The notes beneath the pieces are model-generated. The model was not told the DNA's origin. It ran no database searches and worked only from the letters and a program-made list of their open reading frames with translations. From an uncultured Candidatus Saccharibacteria bacterium (GTDB taxonomy: Bacteria > Patescibacteriota > Saccharimonadia > Saccharimonadales > Saccharimonadaceae), in the NCBI GenBank assembly GCA_938041005.1, contig CALHZJ010000042.1:1-19450 (forward strand): 19,450 nt of DNA. The letters run 5' to 3'. Made by a program: the position numbers and the translations under genes. Below, one piece after another: positions 1 through 7,390 of the stretch (its first letter is position 1; the number at the start of each line of letters is the position of its first letter).

Positions 1-1487
1 CTGGTAATAGATATGTATTTGAGAATAGCAAGTTAAGAACGACTTTTGAAGTTGGTGATTTGGAGGCGTCAACTAAAGGTGCGTCGTCTGGTGTGGCTTT
101 GTTGGCTGCTACTGCTCAAATTTCGTCAACGGGTCGCGTTGAAATAACGAATGGTAGTGGCACAGTCCTAAAAACGTATACTGCTGTTGTAAAAAAATCA
201 GTTACTTGGCCAGCTGACATTAATGCAACGCGTACAGTAAGCGGCACCAACCGTACGTGTGCGATTCTGTCGAATAATGTATGGTGTTGGGGTAAAAATA
301 ATATGGGGCAATTGGGTGATGGAACTACTAGCGACTCTAATATTCCAGTGAAAGTTCGTTCTATTGGTGATATGAGGAATGGCGAGATTATTGATATTTT
401 TACAGCACAGAGCCATAGTTGTGTATTAACTAAATCAAGTACTGGCAGGAGAATATATTGTTGGGGTGATAATAGGTCTGGACAGCTGGGCAATAGTGAT
501 TTTGGTGGTAGCTATTCTGCCGTACCGATTGAGATTAAAGTTGTTGGCGCATCTGCAATCTCGGATTTTTCTGGAAATAAAATCAGCGCAATTGGAGGGA
601 CGGGTGATACTTCGTGCGCTATTGCATCAGGTAGGGTGTACTGCTGGGGCGGAAATGACTGGGGGCAGTTGGGTTACGGTAGTTCAGGTAGTCCCGGCCA
701 TAGCTCGGTACCAACGATGATTAATTCGGGCGGACCTAATAGAATTCCTAATAATTATTCTGCCACTAAGTTGTCAACTGGCGGATCTCGTTCACGGACT
801 ATGTGTGTTATAACTACCGAAAAAAGGGCTTACTGTTGGGGGCAGGCTAGGTTTGGGCAACTGGGCGTTGGTCCAGTAGCTGGCGATAAGTATAGTCTAG
901 CTACTCGAGTTAAGGGATTGGAAGATGTGACCGACATATCTCAGGATGGATATTGGTGGACAAAAGATCCTAATTATATAACTCACACCTGTGCTATCGC
1001 CAATGCAGGCAGGGTGTATTGCTGGGGCGGTGCTGGTCGCGGGCAGTCTGGTCCTCTGGGCCATGGCGCCTTTGGTGCGCATTTTCAGCCAGTACAAGTT
1101 AATGGTCTACCGGGAGTTCCGCTACGAATTGAGGTTGGGATTGCTCACTCTTGTGCCTTAGTAAACGATCATGGCAATAAGAATGTATATTGCTGGGGTG
1201 ATAATAAGCTTGGTCAGCTGGGGATTAATTCTAATACTCCACAATTTTCTACCAGTCCGAAGACCGTTCATGTTGGTATTGGTGGATTGCCGCCAACAGA
1301 GTCGGTAGTGGATATTGCGGCGGGAGCTAACCGCGGCTGTGCAATTATGTCGAATAAGCGCTCCTACTGTTGGGGATTGAATGATAATGGGCAGATTGGT
1401 GACGGAACTTCAGGTCCTGGGAATTATAGATTTAGTCCAACAGAGTCATTATTCCTTCGTCCAGTGCAAAATCGATATATATATTAA
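1..1487 (+). CDS. Secreted RCC1-repeat (beta-propeller) protein, 3' part
   Basis: The frame is open from the left edge (first full codon at 3), so the true start lies outside the window; the TTG at 60 is only an internal codon. The visible ~494 residues begin with an Ala/Ser/Thr-rich segment. Seven RCC1/ATS1-type repeats follow, each with a CxI/CxL strand, a [YW]CWG core and a GQLG-like turn (one blade has GQSGPLG, the last GQIG). Every blade carries one Cys before and one in the CWG motif, 14 in all, as in extracytoplasmic bacterial RCC1 proteins where they could form disulfides. Seven blades would close one complete propeller, a likely protein- or surface-binding module. The pilin gene starts 77 bp downstream. 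A surface or pilus-associated role is inference; the fold assignment is strong and the ligand unknown. Confidence 0.88.
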   Translation, partial: GNRYVFENSKLRTTFEVGDLEASTKGASSGVALLAATAQISSTGRVEITNGSGTVLKTYTAVVKKSVTWPADINATRTVSGTNRTCAILSNNVWCWGKNNMGQLGDGTTSDSNIPVKVRSIGDMRNGEIIDIFTAQSHSCVLTKSSTGRRIYCWGDNRSGQLGNSDFGGSYSAVPIEIKVVGASAISDFSGNKISAIGGTGDTSCAIASGRVYCWGGNDWGQLGYGSSGSPGHSSVPTMINSGGPNRIPNNYSATKLSTGGSRSRTMCVITTEKRAYCWGQARFGQLGVGPVAGDKYSLATRVKGLEDVTDISQDGYWWTKDPNYITHTCAIANAGRVYCWGGAGRGQSGPLGHGAFGAHFQPVQVNGLPGVPLRIEVGIAHSCALVNDHGNKNVYCWGDNKLGQLGINSNTPQFSTSPKTVHVGIGGLPPTESVVDIAAGANRGCAIMSNKRSYCWGLNDNGQIGDGTSGPGNYRFSPTESLFLRPVQNRYIY

Positions 1488-1494
1488 AAAACGC

Positions 1495-1523
1495 TTGCGC
1501 TTTTAAAAGCGTTGTAGTATTAT
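1495..1523 (+). promoter_or_regulatory. Pilin promoter with palindromic spacer
   Basis: TTGCGC (1495-1500) and TATTAT (1518-1523) are separated by 17 bp. A perfect 14-bp palindrome, CGCTTTTAAAAGCG (1498-1511), overlaps the -35 and fills the spacer, so it could be an operator. An alternative stem 1490-1496/1507-1513 has no T tract, so it is a poor terminator for the RCC1 gene. Transcription should start near 1530, giving a leader of about 35 nt. Confidence 0.6.
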
Positions 1524-1564
1524 CAAGTTACAAATCAAACTAACAATTTAGGGGGCACATTATC

Positions 1565-2002
1565 GTGACTACAAAGAATATCAAAAATCAAGGTTTTACA
1601 CTAGTTGAGCTTTTGATCGTTATCGTGATCATCGCAATTTTGACAGTTGTTTCTTTGGTTGCATACAACGGTTTGCAAAACCAGGCAAAGACATCTGCTG
1701 CTAAATCTGCTGCTGACGCTGTTGCTAAGAAAGCTGAGCTATACAACACAGCAGAGAGTAAGTACCCAGCTAACTTGACAGACTTAACAAATACTGCTCA
1801 TACTGGCGAACCATACTACCTGGATACAAAGACAGTTAATGAGCCTGCTACCGGTACTTCTCTTACTGCTGGTACTGCTCCTAAAGAAGCTAACACTATT
1901 GAGTATAAAGTATGTGCAGGCAATAAGGGTGCGCACGTTAAGTACTACAACTTCTCAAAGGACACTGTAGAAGAGCGAACAGTCGGTACTTGTGCTCCGT
2001 AA
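1565..2002 (+). CDS. Type IV pilin / pseudopilin
   Basis: This 145-residue protein begins with a short basic leader ending in Gly10, then F11-T-L-V-E15, the class III prepilin peptidase site with the conserved Glu5 of the mature pilin. A hydrophobic helix of about 20 residues follows, then a globular domain. Cys117 and Cys143 near the C-terminus could form the usual pilin disulfide loop. The start is GTG at 1565, fixed by AGGGGG at 1550-1555, nine bases upstream. It has its own promoter and is closed by a strong terminator, so it is a single-gene transcript. Its codons look more uniform (GCT, ACA, AAG) than its neighbours', as expected for an abundant structural protein. It is probably a major or minor pilin of a T4P used for attachment or motility; which one cannot be told from sequence alone. 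Confidence 0.92.
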   Translation: MTTKNIKNQGFTLVELLIVIVIIAILTVVSLVAYNGLQNQAKTSAAKSAADAVAKKAELYNTAESKYPANLTDLTNTAHTGEPYYLDTKTVNEPATGTSLTAGTAPKEANTIEYKVCAGNKGAHVKYYNFSKDTVEERTVGTCAP

Positions 2003-2017
2003 TTAGGTATAGGTAGT

Positions 2018-2048
2018 AAAAAACTCCGGTGTTATACCGGAGTTTTTT
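2018..2048. terminator. Bidirectional intrinsic terminator
   Basis: A perfect 10-bp stem (2021-2030 with 2036-2045) and 5-nt loop are flanked by A residues on the left and T residues on the right. It serves the pilin gene on the plus strand and glyA, ending at 2064, on the minus strand. Confidence 0.9.
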
Positions 2049-2063
2049 ATGTGCGGGTTTATA

Positions 2064-3332
2064 TTAAATATTGCGTAGAGTATGGCAGAATTTCACAACT
2101 TCTTTGCGTAGTTCAGCCAACTCATTGTCATTATCGCGATTATCTATTGACTGCCTCATCCATTCCGCGATTTTTTCCATGTCGTCTTCTTTGGCGCCCC
2201 GCGTCGTGACGGCTGGCGTGCCTAAGCGAATGCCGCTTGGTCTGAACCTTGGTAGAGGGTCGTCTGGAATTGCATTGGCATTTAGCGTCAGACCAATTTT
2301 ATCCATGGCGATTTCCGCTTCCTTGCCGTCAATACCGAAACTGCTGTGAACATCTGCCAGAATTAAATGGTTGCTGGTGCCGCCAGTTACTAACTTAAAG
2401 CCGCGTTTTTGCAACTCTTCCGCCAGTCTTTTTGCATTTTTAACGATTTGCTCGGCGTAATCTTTGAATTCTGGCTGTAAAGCTTCTCCAAATGCTACGG
2501 CTTTTGCAGCGATGGTGTGCATGTGCGGTCCGCCTTGCGTGCCAGGGAATACTGCTCGATCAATCAACGTAGGTAAATTCTCGAGAGTTTTCTCTGGTTT
2601 TTTCAATGGATTGCTAACTATTCCTCGACTAAGAATTAGCCCGCCTCGTGGTCCACGCAGAGTTTTATGAGTTGTTGTGGTGATTACATGAAAGCCATAG
2701 TCGAACGGGTTTTTGGCAACGCCACTAACGATTAGCCCTGCGATGTGGCTCATATCCGCCATTAGCATAGCGCCGACCTCATTGCCAATTTCGGCAAATT
2801 TTTCGTAATCTAGCTCTCGTGGATATGCCGAAAATCCCGCCAAAATGATCTTTGGTTTGTGTTTAAGTGCCAATTGACGAATTTCTTCATAGTCAATTTC
2901 GCCAGTGTCGATATTTTTTATACCATAGCGAATGAAGTTGTACTCTCTGGCACTACGCGTAACTGGGGCGCCGTGAGTAAGATGGCCGCCGTGAGCCAAA
3001 TCCATAGCCAGAATAGTGTCGCCAGGCTCGCACCAAGCGTAATAAACCGCCTCATTAGCTTGCGCCCCAGAATGTGGCTGGACATTGGCGTGATCTGCTT
3101 TGAAAAGTTTTTTAGCGCGGTCAATTGCCAGCTGCTCGACTTGATCGGTGTTTTCTTGTCCGCCGTAATAACGTCGACCAGGGTAGCCTTCTGAATATTT
3201 ATTAGTGAAAACGCTACCGAGCGCCTGAAGCACATCTGACGAAACGTAATTCTCGCTAGGAATTAGTTCCAGGCCGTCCGTTTGGCGCTTTTTTTCTGCT
3301 TTTATAAGTTCTTCAATTTGCTTGTCTTTCAT
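2064..3332 (-). CDS. glyA: Serine hydroxymethyltransferase
   Basis: GlyA is a cytoplasmic PLP enzyme converting serine and tetrahydrofolate to glycine and 5,10-methylene-THF. The 422-residue product is full length for the family. It shows ELIPSEN near residue 22, the glycine-rich KYSEGYPGRRYYGG stretch (45-58), HSGAQAN (87-93) and the PLP lysine in TTTTHKTLRGPRGG, Lys223. The start is the ATG at 3332: CGGAGG at 3340-3345 (minus strand) sits seven bases upstream. A longer reading frame to 3380 would swallow the promoter and is rejected. It diverges from the XRE-MurA gene across a 66-bp gap and supplies one-carbon units also handled by folD in this window. A TATAAT (3360-3355, minus) gives a leader of about 16 nt. 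Confidence 0.97.
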   Translation of the reverse strand: MKDKQIEELIKAEKKRQTDGLELIPSENYVSSDVLQALGSVFTNKYSEGYPGRRYYGGQENTDQVEQLAIDRAKKLFKADHANVQPHSGAQANEAVYYAWCEPGDTILAMDLAHGGHLTHGAPVTRSAREYNFIRYGIKNIDTGEIDYEEIRQLALKHKPKIILAGFSAYPRELDYEKFAEIGNEVGAMLMADMSHIAGLIVSGVAKNPFDYGFHVITTTTHKTLRGPRGGLILSRGIVSNPLKKPEKTLENLPTLIDRAVFPGTQGGPHMHTIAAKAVAFGEALQPEFKDYAEQIVKNAKRLAEELQKRGFKLVTGGTSNHLILADVHSSFGIDGKEAEIAMDKIGLTLNANAIPDDPLPRFRPSGIRLGTPAVTTRGAKEDDMEKIAEWMRQSIDNRDNDNELAELRKEVVKFCHTLRNI

Positions 3333-3354
3333 GACTAAACCTCCGTTAATACTT

Positions 3355-3360
3355 ATTATA
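3355..3360 (-). promoter_or_regulatory. glyA -10 box
   Basis: TATAAT on the minus strand, about 22 bp before the glyA ATG; the -35 is weak. A TATATCA heptamer at 3357-3363 overlaps it and matches an arm of the palindrome at 3373-3390. Confidence 0.55.
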
Positions 3361-3363
3361 TCA

Positions 3364-3392
3364 TTGCTTATATATATCATCAGTGATATAAT
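3364..3392 (+). promoter_or_regulatory. murA-fusion promoter, predicted leaderless
   Basis: TTGCTT (3364-3369), 17-bp spacer, TATAAT (3387-3392). The ATG at 3399 begins six bases after the -10, so transcription should start at the initiation codon. There is no Shine-Dalgarno. Confidence 0.7.
3373..3390. promoter_or_regulatory. Candidate operator between glyA and XRE-murA
   Basis: Perfect inverted repeat TATATCA-tcag-TGATATA, 7-bp arms, covering part of the spacer and the -10 of the murA promoter. A third TATATCA copy lies at 3357-3363 over the glyA -10. The size and symmetry suit a dimeric XRE-family repressor, and the adjacent gene encodes such a domain. The region is AT-rich, so chance cannot be excluded. 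Confidence 0.45.
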
Positions 3393-3398
3393 TTACGC

Positions 3399-4922
3399 AT
3401 GATAAAAGACAAGTATCTTCAAAAAATCGGCAATTTAATCGCTGAAAATCGCCAAAAACAAGGTTTGACTCAGACGCAATTAGCTGAAGCAATTGGCACA
3501 TCTCAGAGTGCTATTAATCGCATTGAAAACGGGGGTCAGAATATTAGCATTGAGATGATTGCTAGAATTAGTGAAGTGCTTAATAATAATATTGTAACCG
3601 TAAACCATTCCGGAAAAATGAATTTTAAGGTAACTGGCGGCAAAAAATTGTCTGGTGAGATACAAGTTAAGACTAGTAAAAATGCCGCAGTTGGTCTTCT
3701 CTGTGCGAGTTTGTTGAATAAGGGGAAGACGACGCTTAGGAAAGTGGCGCGAATTGAAGAGGTTAATCGAATTATCGAGGTTTTGAATTCGATTGGTGTT
3801 AAAACTCGCTGGTTGGACGGTAGTGATCTTGAGATCGTGCCGCCAGCGCGCTTGAAACTTGAAGATATGGATATTGCTGCGGCGAAGAGAACTAGGACGG
3901 TAATTATGTTCCTTGGTCCGCTACTGCATCAATATGACGATTTCAAATTGCCGTTTGCTGGTGGCTGTAATTTAGGGAAGCGCACGGTCGAGCCGCATCT
4001 TAGTGGTTTGAGGCATTTTGGAATGAACGTTACGGCGGAAACTGATTATTATCACGCAAAAACTGATGTCAATTCTGGTGATCGAACGATTTTATTGACG
4101 GAGCGTGGCGATACGGTGACGGAAAATATAATTATGGCTGCGGCGTTGTCGCCAAACACTACCATCATCCGCAACGCTAGCCCAAATTACATGGTTCAAG
4201 ACGTTTGCTTCTTCTTGAAAAAGTTGGGTGTGAAAATTGAGGGAATTGGTACGACGACCTTGAAAATTACGGGTCGTAAACGAATTAGTAAAAATCTGGA
4301 CTATTATCCGAGCGAAGATCCGATTGAAGCGATGAGTTTTATTGCGGCGGCTGCAGTGACGGATTCGGAAATTACTGTTCGTCGTGCGCCGATTGAATTC
4401 TTGGAAATTGAACTAGCGACATTGGCGGAAATGGGTCTTAAATTTGAACTCAGCAAGGAGTATTTTGCAAATAACGGACAAACTCGTTTGGTTGATATTA
4501 AATTGCAGCGTTCCAAACTCCAGGCCGCCAAGGATAAACTTCACGCCTTGCCGTTTCCTGGAATTAATATGGACAATTTGCCGTTCTTGGGGCTTATCGC
4601 GACGGTGGCTAAGGGGCGTACGTTGGTTCACGACTGGAGTTACGAGAATCGAGCAATTTACTTTACAGAGCTGAGTAAACTGAATGCGCAAATCGAGCTG
4701 GTTGATCCACACCGTGTTTATATCACTGGTCCAACAAGATGGAAGCCAGCCGACGTTGTTGCTCCGCCAGCGCTTCGTCCGTCCGTTGTGATACTTTTGG
4801 CAATGCTTGCTGCTCCAGGTGTATCGATTCTGCGCGATGTATATTCGATTAATCGCGGATACGAGGAATTGGCGGCGCGCTTAAATTCGCTAGGTGCTGA
4901 TATTGAAGTGATTATTGAATAG
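3399..4922 (+). CDS. murA: XRE helix-turn-helix / MurA fusion (UDP-GlcNAc 1-carboxyvinyltransferase)
   Basis: The 507-residue protein is one frame with two domains. Residues 8-62 form an XRE/Cro-type helix-turn-helix (QGLTQTQLAEAIGTSQSAINRIENG is the recognisable core, residues 21-45). Residues 74-507 are a full MurA, which adds enolpyruvate from PEP to UDP-GlcNAc in the first committed step of peptidoglycan synthesis. Key residues are present: Lys94-Asn95 (E. coli K22-N23), Arg166 region, the catalytic-loop Cys190 in FAGGCNLGKR (E. coli C115), the NMD aspartate equivalent to D305, ENR (R331) and NRGYEEL (R397). The Cys suggests fosfomycin sensitivity is possible. Free-standing MurA is about 420 residues, so the N-terminal 73 are extra. 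Met74 at 3618 could be an internal start for an enzyme-only form. The last 11 bp overlap the phosphorylase gene tail-to-tail. Confidence 0.93.
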   Translation: MIKDKYLQKIGNLIAENRQKQGLTQTQLAEAIGTSQSAINRIENGGQNISIEMIARISEVLNNNIVTVNHSGKMNFKVTGGKKLSGEIQVKTSKNAAVGLLCASLLNKGKTTLRKVARIEEVNRIIEVLNSIGVKTRWLDGSDLEIVPPARLKLEDMDIAAAKRTRTVIMFLGPLLHQYDDFKLPFAGGCNLGKRTVEPHLSGLRHFGMNVTAETDYYHAKTDVNSGDRTILLTERGDTVTENIIMAAALSPNTTIIRNASPNYMVQDVCFFLKKLGVKIEGIGTTTLKITGRKRISKNLDYYPSEDPIEAMSFIAAAAVTDSEITVRRAPIEFLEIELATLAEMGLKFELSKEYFANNGQTRLVDIKLQRSKLQAAKDKLHALPFPGINMDNLPFLGLIATVAKGRTLVHDWSYENRAIYFTELSKLNAQIELVDPHRVYITGPTRWKPADVVAPPALRPSVVILLAMLAAPGVSILRDVYSINRGYEELAARLNSLGADIEVIIE

Positions 4923-6717
4923 GAATTCGCTTGATCTGTGGTTCTTTTTTAGGCTGGATTTGCGGTTTTGGAAAAATAAATTTGAGATAATCTTTCATCA
5001 TTCGGGCGCCAGAAATAATTGGCAAGTAGTTGCTTAGTTGGTGGCGGATATGTTTTTCTAACAATTGGTCATTTTTCAAAATAGCGGCAGCTTTATGCAT
5101 GTTGACGTACAGGGATGAAACTTCGGCTTCGTAGTTTCTGCCGGTAACCTCGAGGCAAGCGATTGGCTGGACATCGGCAACACCGCCGTCGCTAGTGGAG
5201 ATGAGGAGTTTCAGGTTGGCGACGTCTTTCTCCCACGACGTGCCGCACGCTTCTAATCCAACGATAGGAATATTTATTGAGGCATCCGAGCCGATTGCTA
5301 ACGCTCGCCCCAACTCTTCATCGTAATCTTGTATGTAATGAACACGCTCCTTGAGGACTGGATCGTTGTCAATCAATTTTAATACCTCGAGCAATTTCTG
5401 ATACATTGTCACGTCACCTTGGTGAACTTTTCCTGTCAGAATATAATGCGCGTTGTGGCTGATGAGAATTTGGCGCAATGAATCCGGGTTTTCAAACGGC
5501 ATATAAGGTCGTTTGTAATTGGCGAATCTTCGCTTGAAGTCGAATAATATTGCATTTTCTGGGATTTGTATGGATTTTCCGTACTGATCTTTGCGATTCA
5601 ATAGGACTCGGTTCAATTCCTTTCGACCGAGTTTTTTCAAATACCTCAAATCCGCGCTACTCAGCGAGTCTAATTTTTCAGAAAAATCATTTGTGGGCAA
5701 TCCAAATTTATCGATAATGCCATGATTGCGATATGTTTGCAAAGTTTCAGGCAGCACCCATGTTTCAAGGTCTATTCCATTAGTAATGGCTTGAAATTTA
5801 ACTTTGTCGTTGTTGCGATCGCGGAAATTTGCTACGCGGGCGTGTAACTTACTTACACCATTCTTCGCTTCAGTAAGTTCAATTGCCAAAAGATTCGGCC
5901 TCAATCTGTCATTACGGAATTGTTCCATTAGCCAGCAACGTACGGCGTTGCTCTTTATATTTGGCAGAACTAATTTTTCAAATTGCGAACGATGGAATTC
6001 CGGTTCGGCTGCTTGAAGAAGCGTGTGGTTCGTGTAAAGTGTGTGCTTGCGAACGTAAACGATGGCCTCGTATAAATTCATTCCGTTAGTGCATAGCTCG
6101 TCTAGTCGTGCCAATGCAGCAAAAATCGTTGCGGTCTCATTAAGTTGAATAACAGCTGGCTTAGTACCGAGGAGTTTCAATGCTTTATAGCCGCCAAATC
6201 CCAGCGCTACTTCTTGGTATAGTCTATGATCGCCAGATCCGTCGCCTTCGTACAATTGCCCAAAGTTCGGTTCTGAAATTGTAACAAATTGTGTTGAACC
6301 GAGCGTCTTCTTAAAAATGCTTAAGCTTGCATCTGGGAATCCGTTTGAACTTACGAAAACTTCGTCAATATATTCAAATCCGTAATCTTGAGGTGAAACG
6401 GATTCCGAAAACTCTTCTTGTGCGAGGTTGGTGATTTTCTGGTGTGATTCGCTACGATAAAACGGTGTCACCACTACGAATGGAACTTCTAATTTTTCAG
6501 CTACACGTCGCGTGTCCGCCGCAAGAACTCCGAGTCCGCCGCCACCTTTAATACCATTGGATTTATCATAAATTTCCATCGTCCAATAGACATATGGTCG
6601 GTTTTTGGACAATTGATGCGTTAAGCTGCTTCGTTCAATTACGTCATAAAATTCGGACGCATCTTCAATGTCATGCGGCTGGTATTTTGGCTTTTCTGTA
6701 TAAATATATGGATCCAT
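4912..6717 (-). CDS. Compact alpha-glucan phosphorylase (GT35 family)
   Basis: Predicted cytoplasmic PLP-dependent phosphorylase releasing glucose-1-phosphate from glycogen or maltodextrin, feeding glycolysis. The 601-residue protein is much shorter than glycogen phosphorylases of about 800 residues. Recognisable parts are the substrate/PLP glycine loop KGGGGLGVLAAD (57-68), RFANYKRPY in the middle, the YDEELGRALAIGSDASINIP stretch, and GTSWEKD with Lys497 at the PLP-lysine position (EASGTSNMK in classic enzymes). Asn-Met is replaced by Trp-Glu before the Lys, so the site is divergent though the Lys is kept. The C-terminal tail is Lys/Pro-rich. ATG at 6717 is preceded by AAAGGG. No good -10 is seen, so it is probably read from the tRNA-Gly promoter 30 bp upstream. 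Family is confident, exact substrate is not. Confidence 0.82.
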   Translation of the reverse strand: MDPYIYTEKPKYQPHDIEDASEFYDVIERSSLTHQLSKNRPYVYWTMEIYDKSNGIKGGGGLGVLAADTRRVAEKLEVPFVVVTPFYRSESHQKITNLAQEEFSESVSPQDYGFEYIDEVFVSSNGFPDASLSIFKKTLGSTQFVTISEPNFGQLYEGDGSGDHRLYQEVALGFGGYKALKLLGTKPAVIQLNETATIFAALARLDELCTNGMNLYEAIVYVRKHTLYTNHTLLQAAEPEFHRSQFEKLVLPNIKSNAVRCWLMEQFRNDRLRPNLLAIELTEAKNGVSKLHARVANFRDRNNDKVKFQAITNGIDLETWVLPETLQTYRNHGIIDKFGLPTNDFSEKLDSLSSADLRYLKKLGRKELNRVLLNRKDQYGKSIQIPENAILFDFKRRFANYKRPYMPFENPDSLRQILISHNAHYILTGKVHQGDVTMYQKLLEVLKLIDNDPVLKERVHYIQDYDEELGRALAIGSDASINIPIVGLEACGTSWEKDVANLKLLISTSDGGVADVQPIACLEVTGRNYEAEVSSLYVNMHKAAAILKNDQLLEKHIRHQLSNYLPIISGARMMKDYLKFIFPKPQIQPKKEPQIKRIPIQ

Positions 6718-6749
6718 CGATGCCCTTTATGGATTGAAATTGTCTAACT

Positions 6750-6824
6750 TGGTGCGGGTGGGGAGAATCGAACTCCCATCTCAAGTTTGGAAAACTTGCA
6801 TACTAACCGCTGTACTACACCCGC
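6750..6824 (-). tRNA. tRNA-Gly(UCC)
   Basis: Seventy-five nt cloverleaf on the minus strand: acceptor GCGGGTG/CACCCGC, anticodon stem CAAGT/ACTTG with loop TTTCCAA (anticodon TCC), T arm GGGAG-TTCGATT-CTCCC, discriminator A, CCA encoded. It reads GGA and probably all Gly codons by wobble. The phosphorylase ATG lies 32 bp downstream with no terminator between, suggesting a tRNA-mRNA co-transcript. Confidence 0.96.
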
Positions 6825-6830
6825 AAGCTT

Positions 6831-6859
6831 TTACTATTGTAGCAGAAAGATGTTATAAT
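6831..6859 (+). promoter_or_regulatory. tRNA-Arg promoter
   Basis: TATAAT at 6854-6859 with a weak TTACTA -35 (6831-6836, 17-bp spacer). Eight bases separate the -10 from the mature tRNA 5' end, so transcription should start at, or one base before, the first tRNA nucleotide. Confidence 0.65.
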
Positions 6860-6864
6860 GTGAA
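6836..6864 (-). promoter_or_regulatory. tRNA-Gly promoter
   Basis: Minus-strand TTCACA (6864-6859), 17 bp, TACAAT (6841-6836), 11 bp before the tRNA. Its -35 abuts the -10 of the divergent tRNA-Arg promoter, so the two may compete. Confidence 0.6.
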
Positions 6865-6867
6865 TAC

Positions 6868-6944
6868 GCCCTGATAGCTCAGTTGGATAGAGCAGAGGAC
6901 TTCTAAGCCTAAGGTCGTAGGTTCGAATCCTACTCGGGGCGCCA
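6868..6944 (+). tRNA. tRNA-Arg(UCU)
   Basis: Seventy-seven nt: acceptor GCCCTGA/TCGGGGC, D arm GCTC/GAGC, loop CTTCTAA with anticodon TCT, T arm GTAGG-TTCGAAT-CCTAC, discriminator G, CCA encoded. The anticodon stem has only three Watson-Crick pairs (28-42, 29-41, 30-40), with G27.A43 and A31.G39 mismatches. It decodes AGA/AGG. The hypothetical gene at 6969 begins 24 bp downstream. Confidence 0.94.
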
Positions 6945-6968
6945 TTTCATATAACTAATGGGGGATAT

Positions 6969-7382
6969 ATGGATGCGAACAAAAAGCCGCAAATGACGCG
7001 GGAAATGATAGAAAGGCTATATGGCCGTATGAATACGTTGAGCGACAACAGCTCTAGAGCGTATGGGGATACGGGCAGAATGCTAACCGCTAATCGTAGC
7101 GTGAATTCGGAGCGCCGATATATTAAGGGATATGGATCTTCGATATCTGCCAATAATTCTGACAATCGAAGACGATTTGGTACGGAAATAGGCATAGCGC
7201 CTCGGTCGAGAGTCGCTAACGATAATCCTGATGGTGCTGGTTTATCTGGCGGGAATCGACGAGTCAATGGTCTACAAAATAACAACGTTCCGTCAGACGT
7301 GAACAATTCTCGCCAATCGTTTAATGCCAATCGAACTACTTTTCGTGAACCGCCTTCTCGCGGATATAATCCGTTTGGATAA
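6969..7382 (+). CDS. Hypothetical Asn/Arg/Ser/Gly-rich, probably disordered protein
   Basis: I do not recognise this 137-residue protein. It is hydrophilic, rich in Asn, Arg, Ser and Gly, and lacks Cys, Trp, membrane segments and any signal peptide. After a short possible helix (residues 8-23) it looks unstructured and is basic, so nucleic-acid or ribosome contact is possible but unproved. The ATG at 6969 follows GGGGGA (6960-6965) with only three bases between, a tight spacing. A TATAAC at 6950-6955 may add a promoter; otherwise it is read through from tRNA-Arg. A good terminator follows within 10 bp of the stop, which favours this strand over the long antisense frame at 6947-7396. Confidence that it is translated is moderate. 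Confidence 0.6.
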   Translation: MDANKKPQMTREMIERLYGRMNTLSDNSSRAYGDTGRMLTANRSVNSERRYIKGYGSSISANNSDNRRRFGTEIGIAPRSRVANDNPDGAGLSGGNRRVNGLQNNNVPSDVNNSRQSFNANRTTFREPPSRGYNPFG

Positions 7383-7390
7383 ATAAAAAT

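Noticed and set aside
3333..3380. Upstream extension of glyA
   Set aside because: It would include the glyA Shine-Dalgarno and -10; the family start matches the ATG at 3332.
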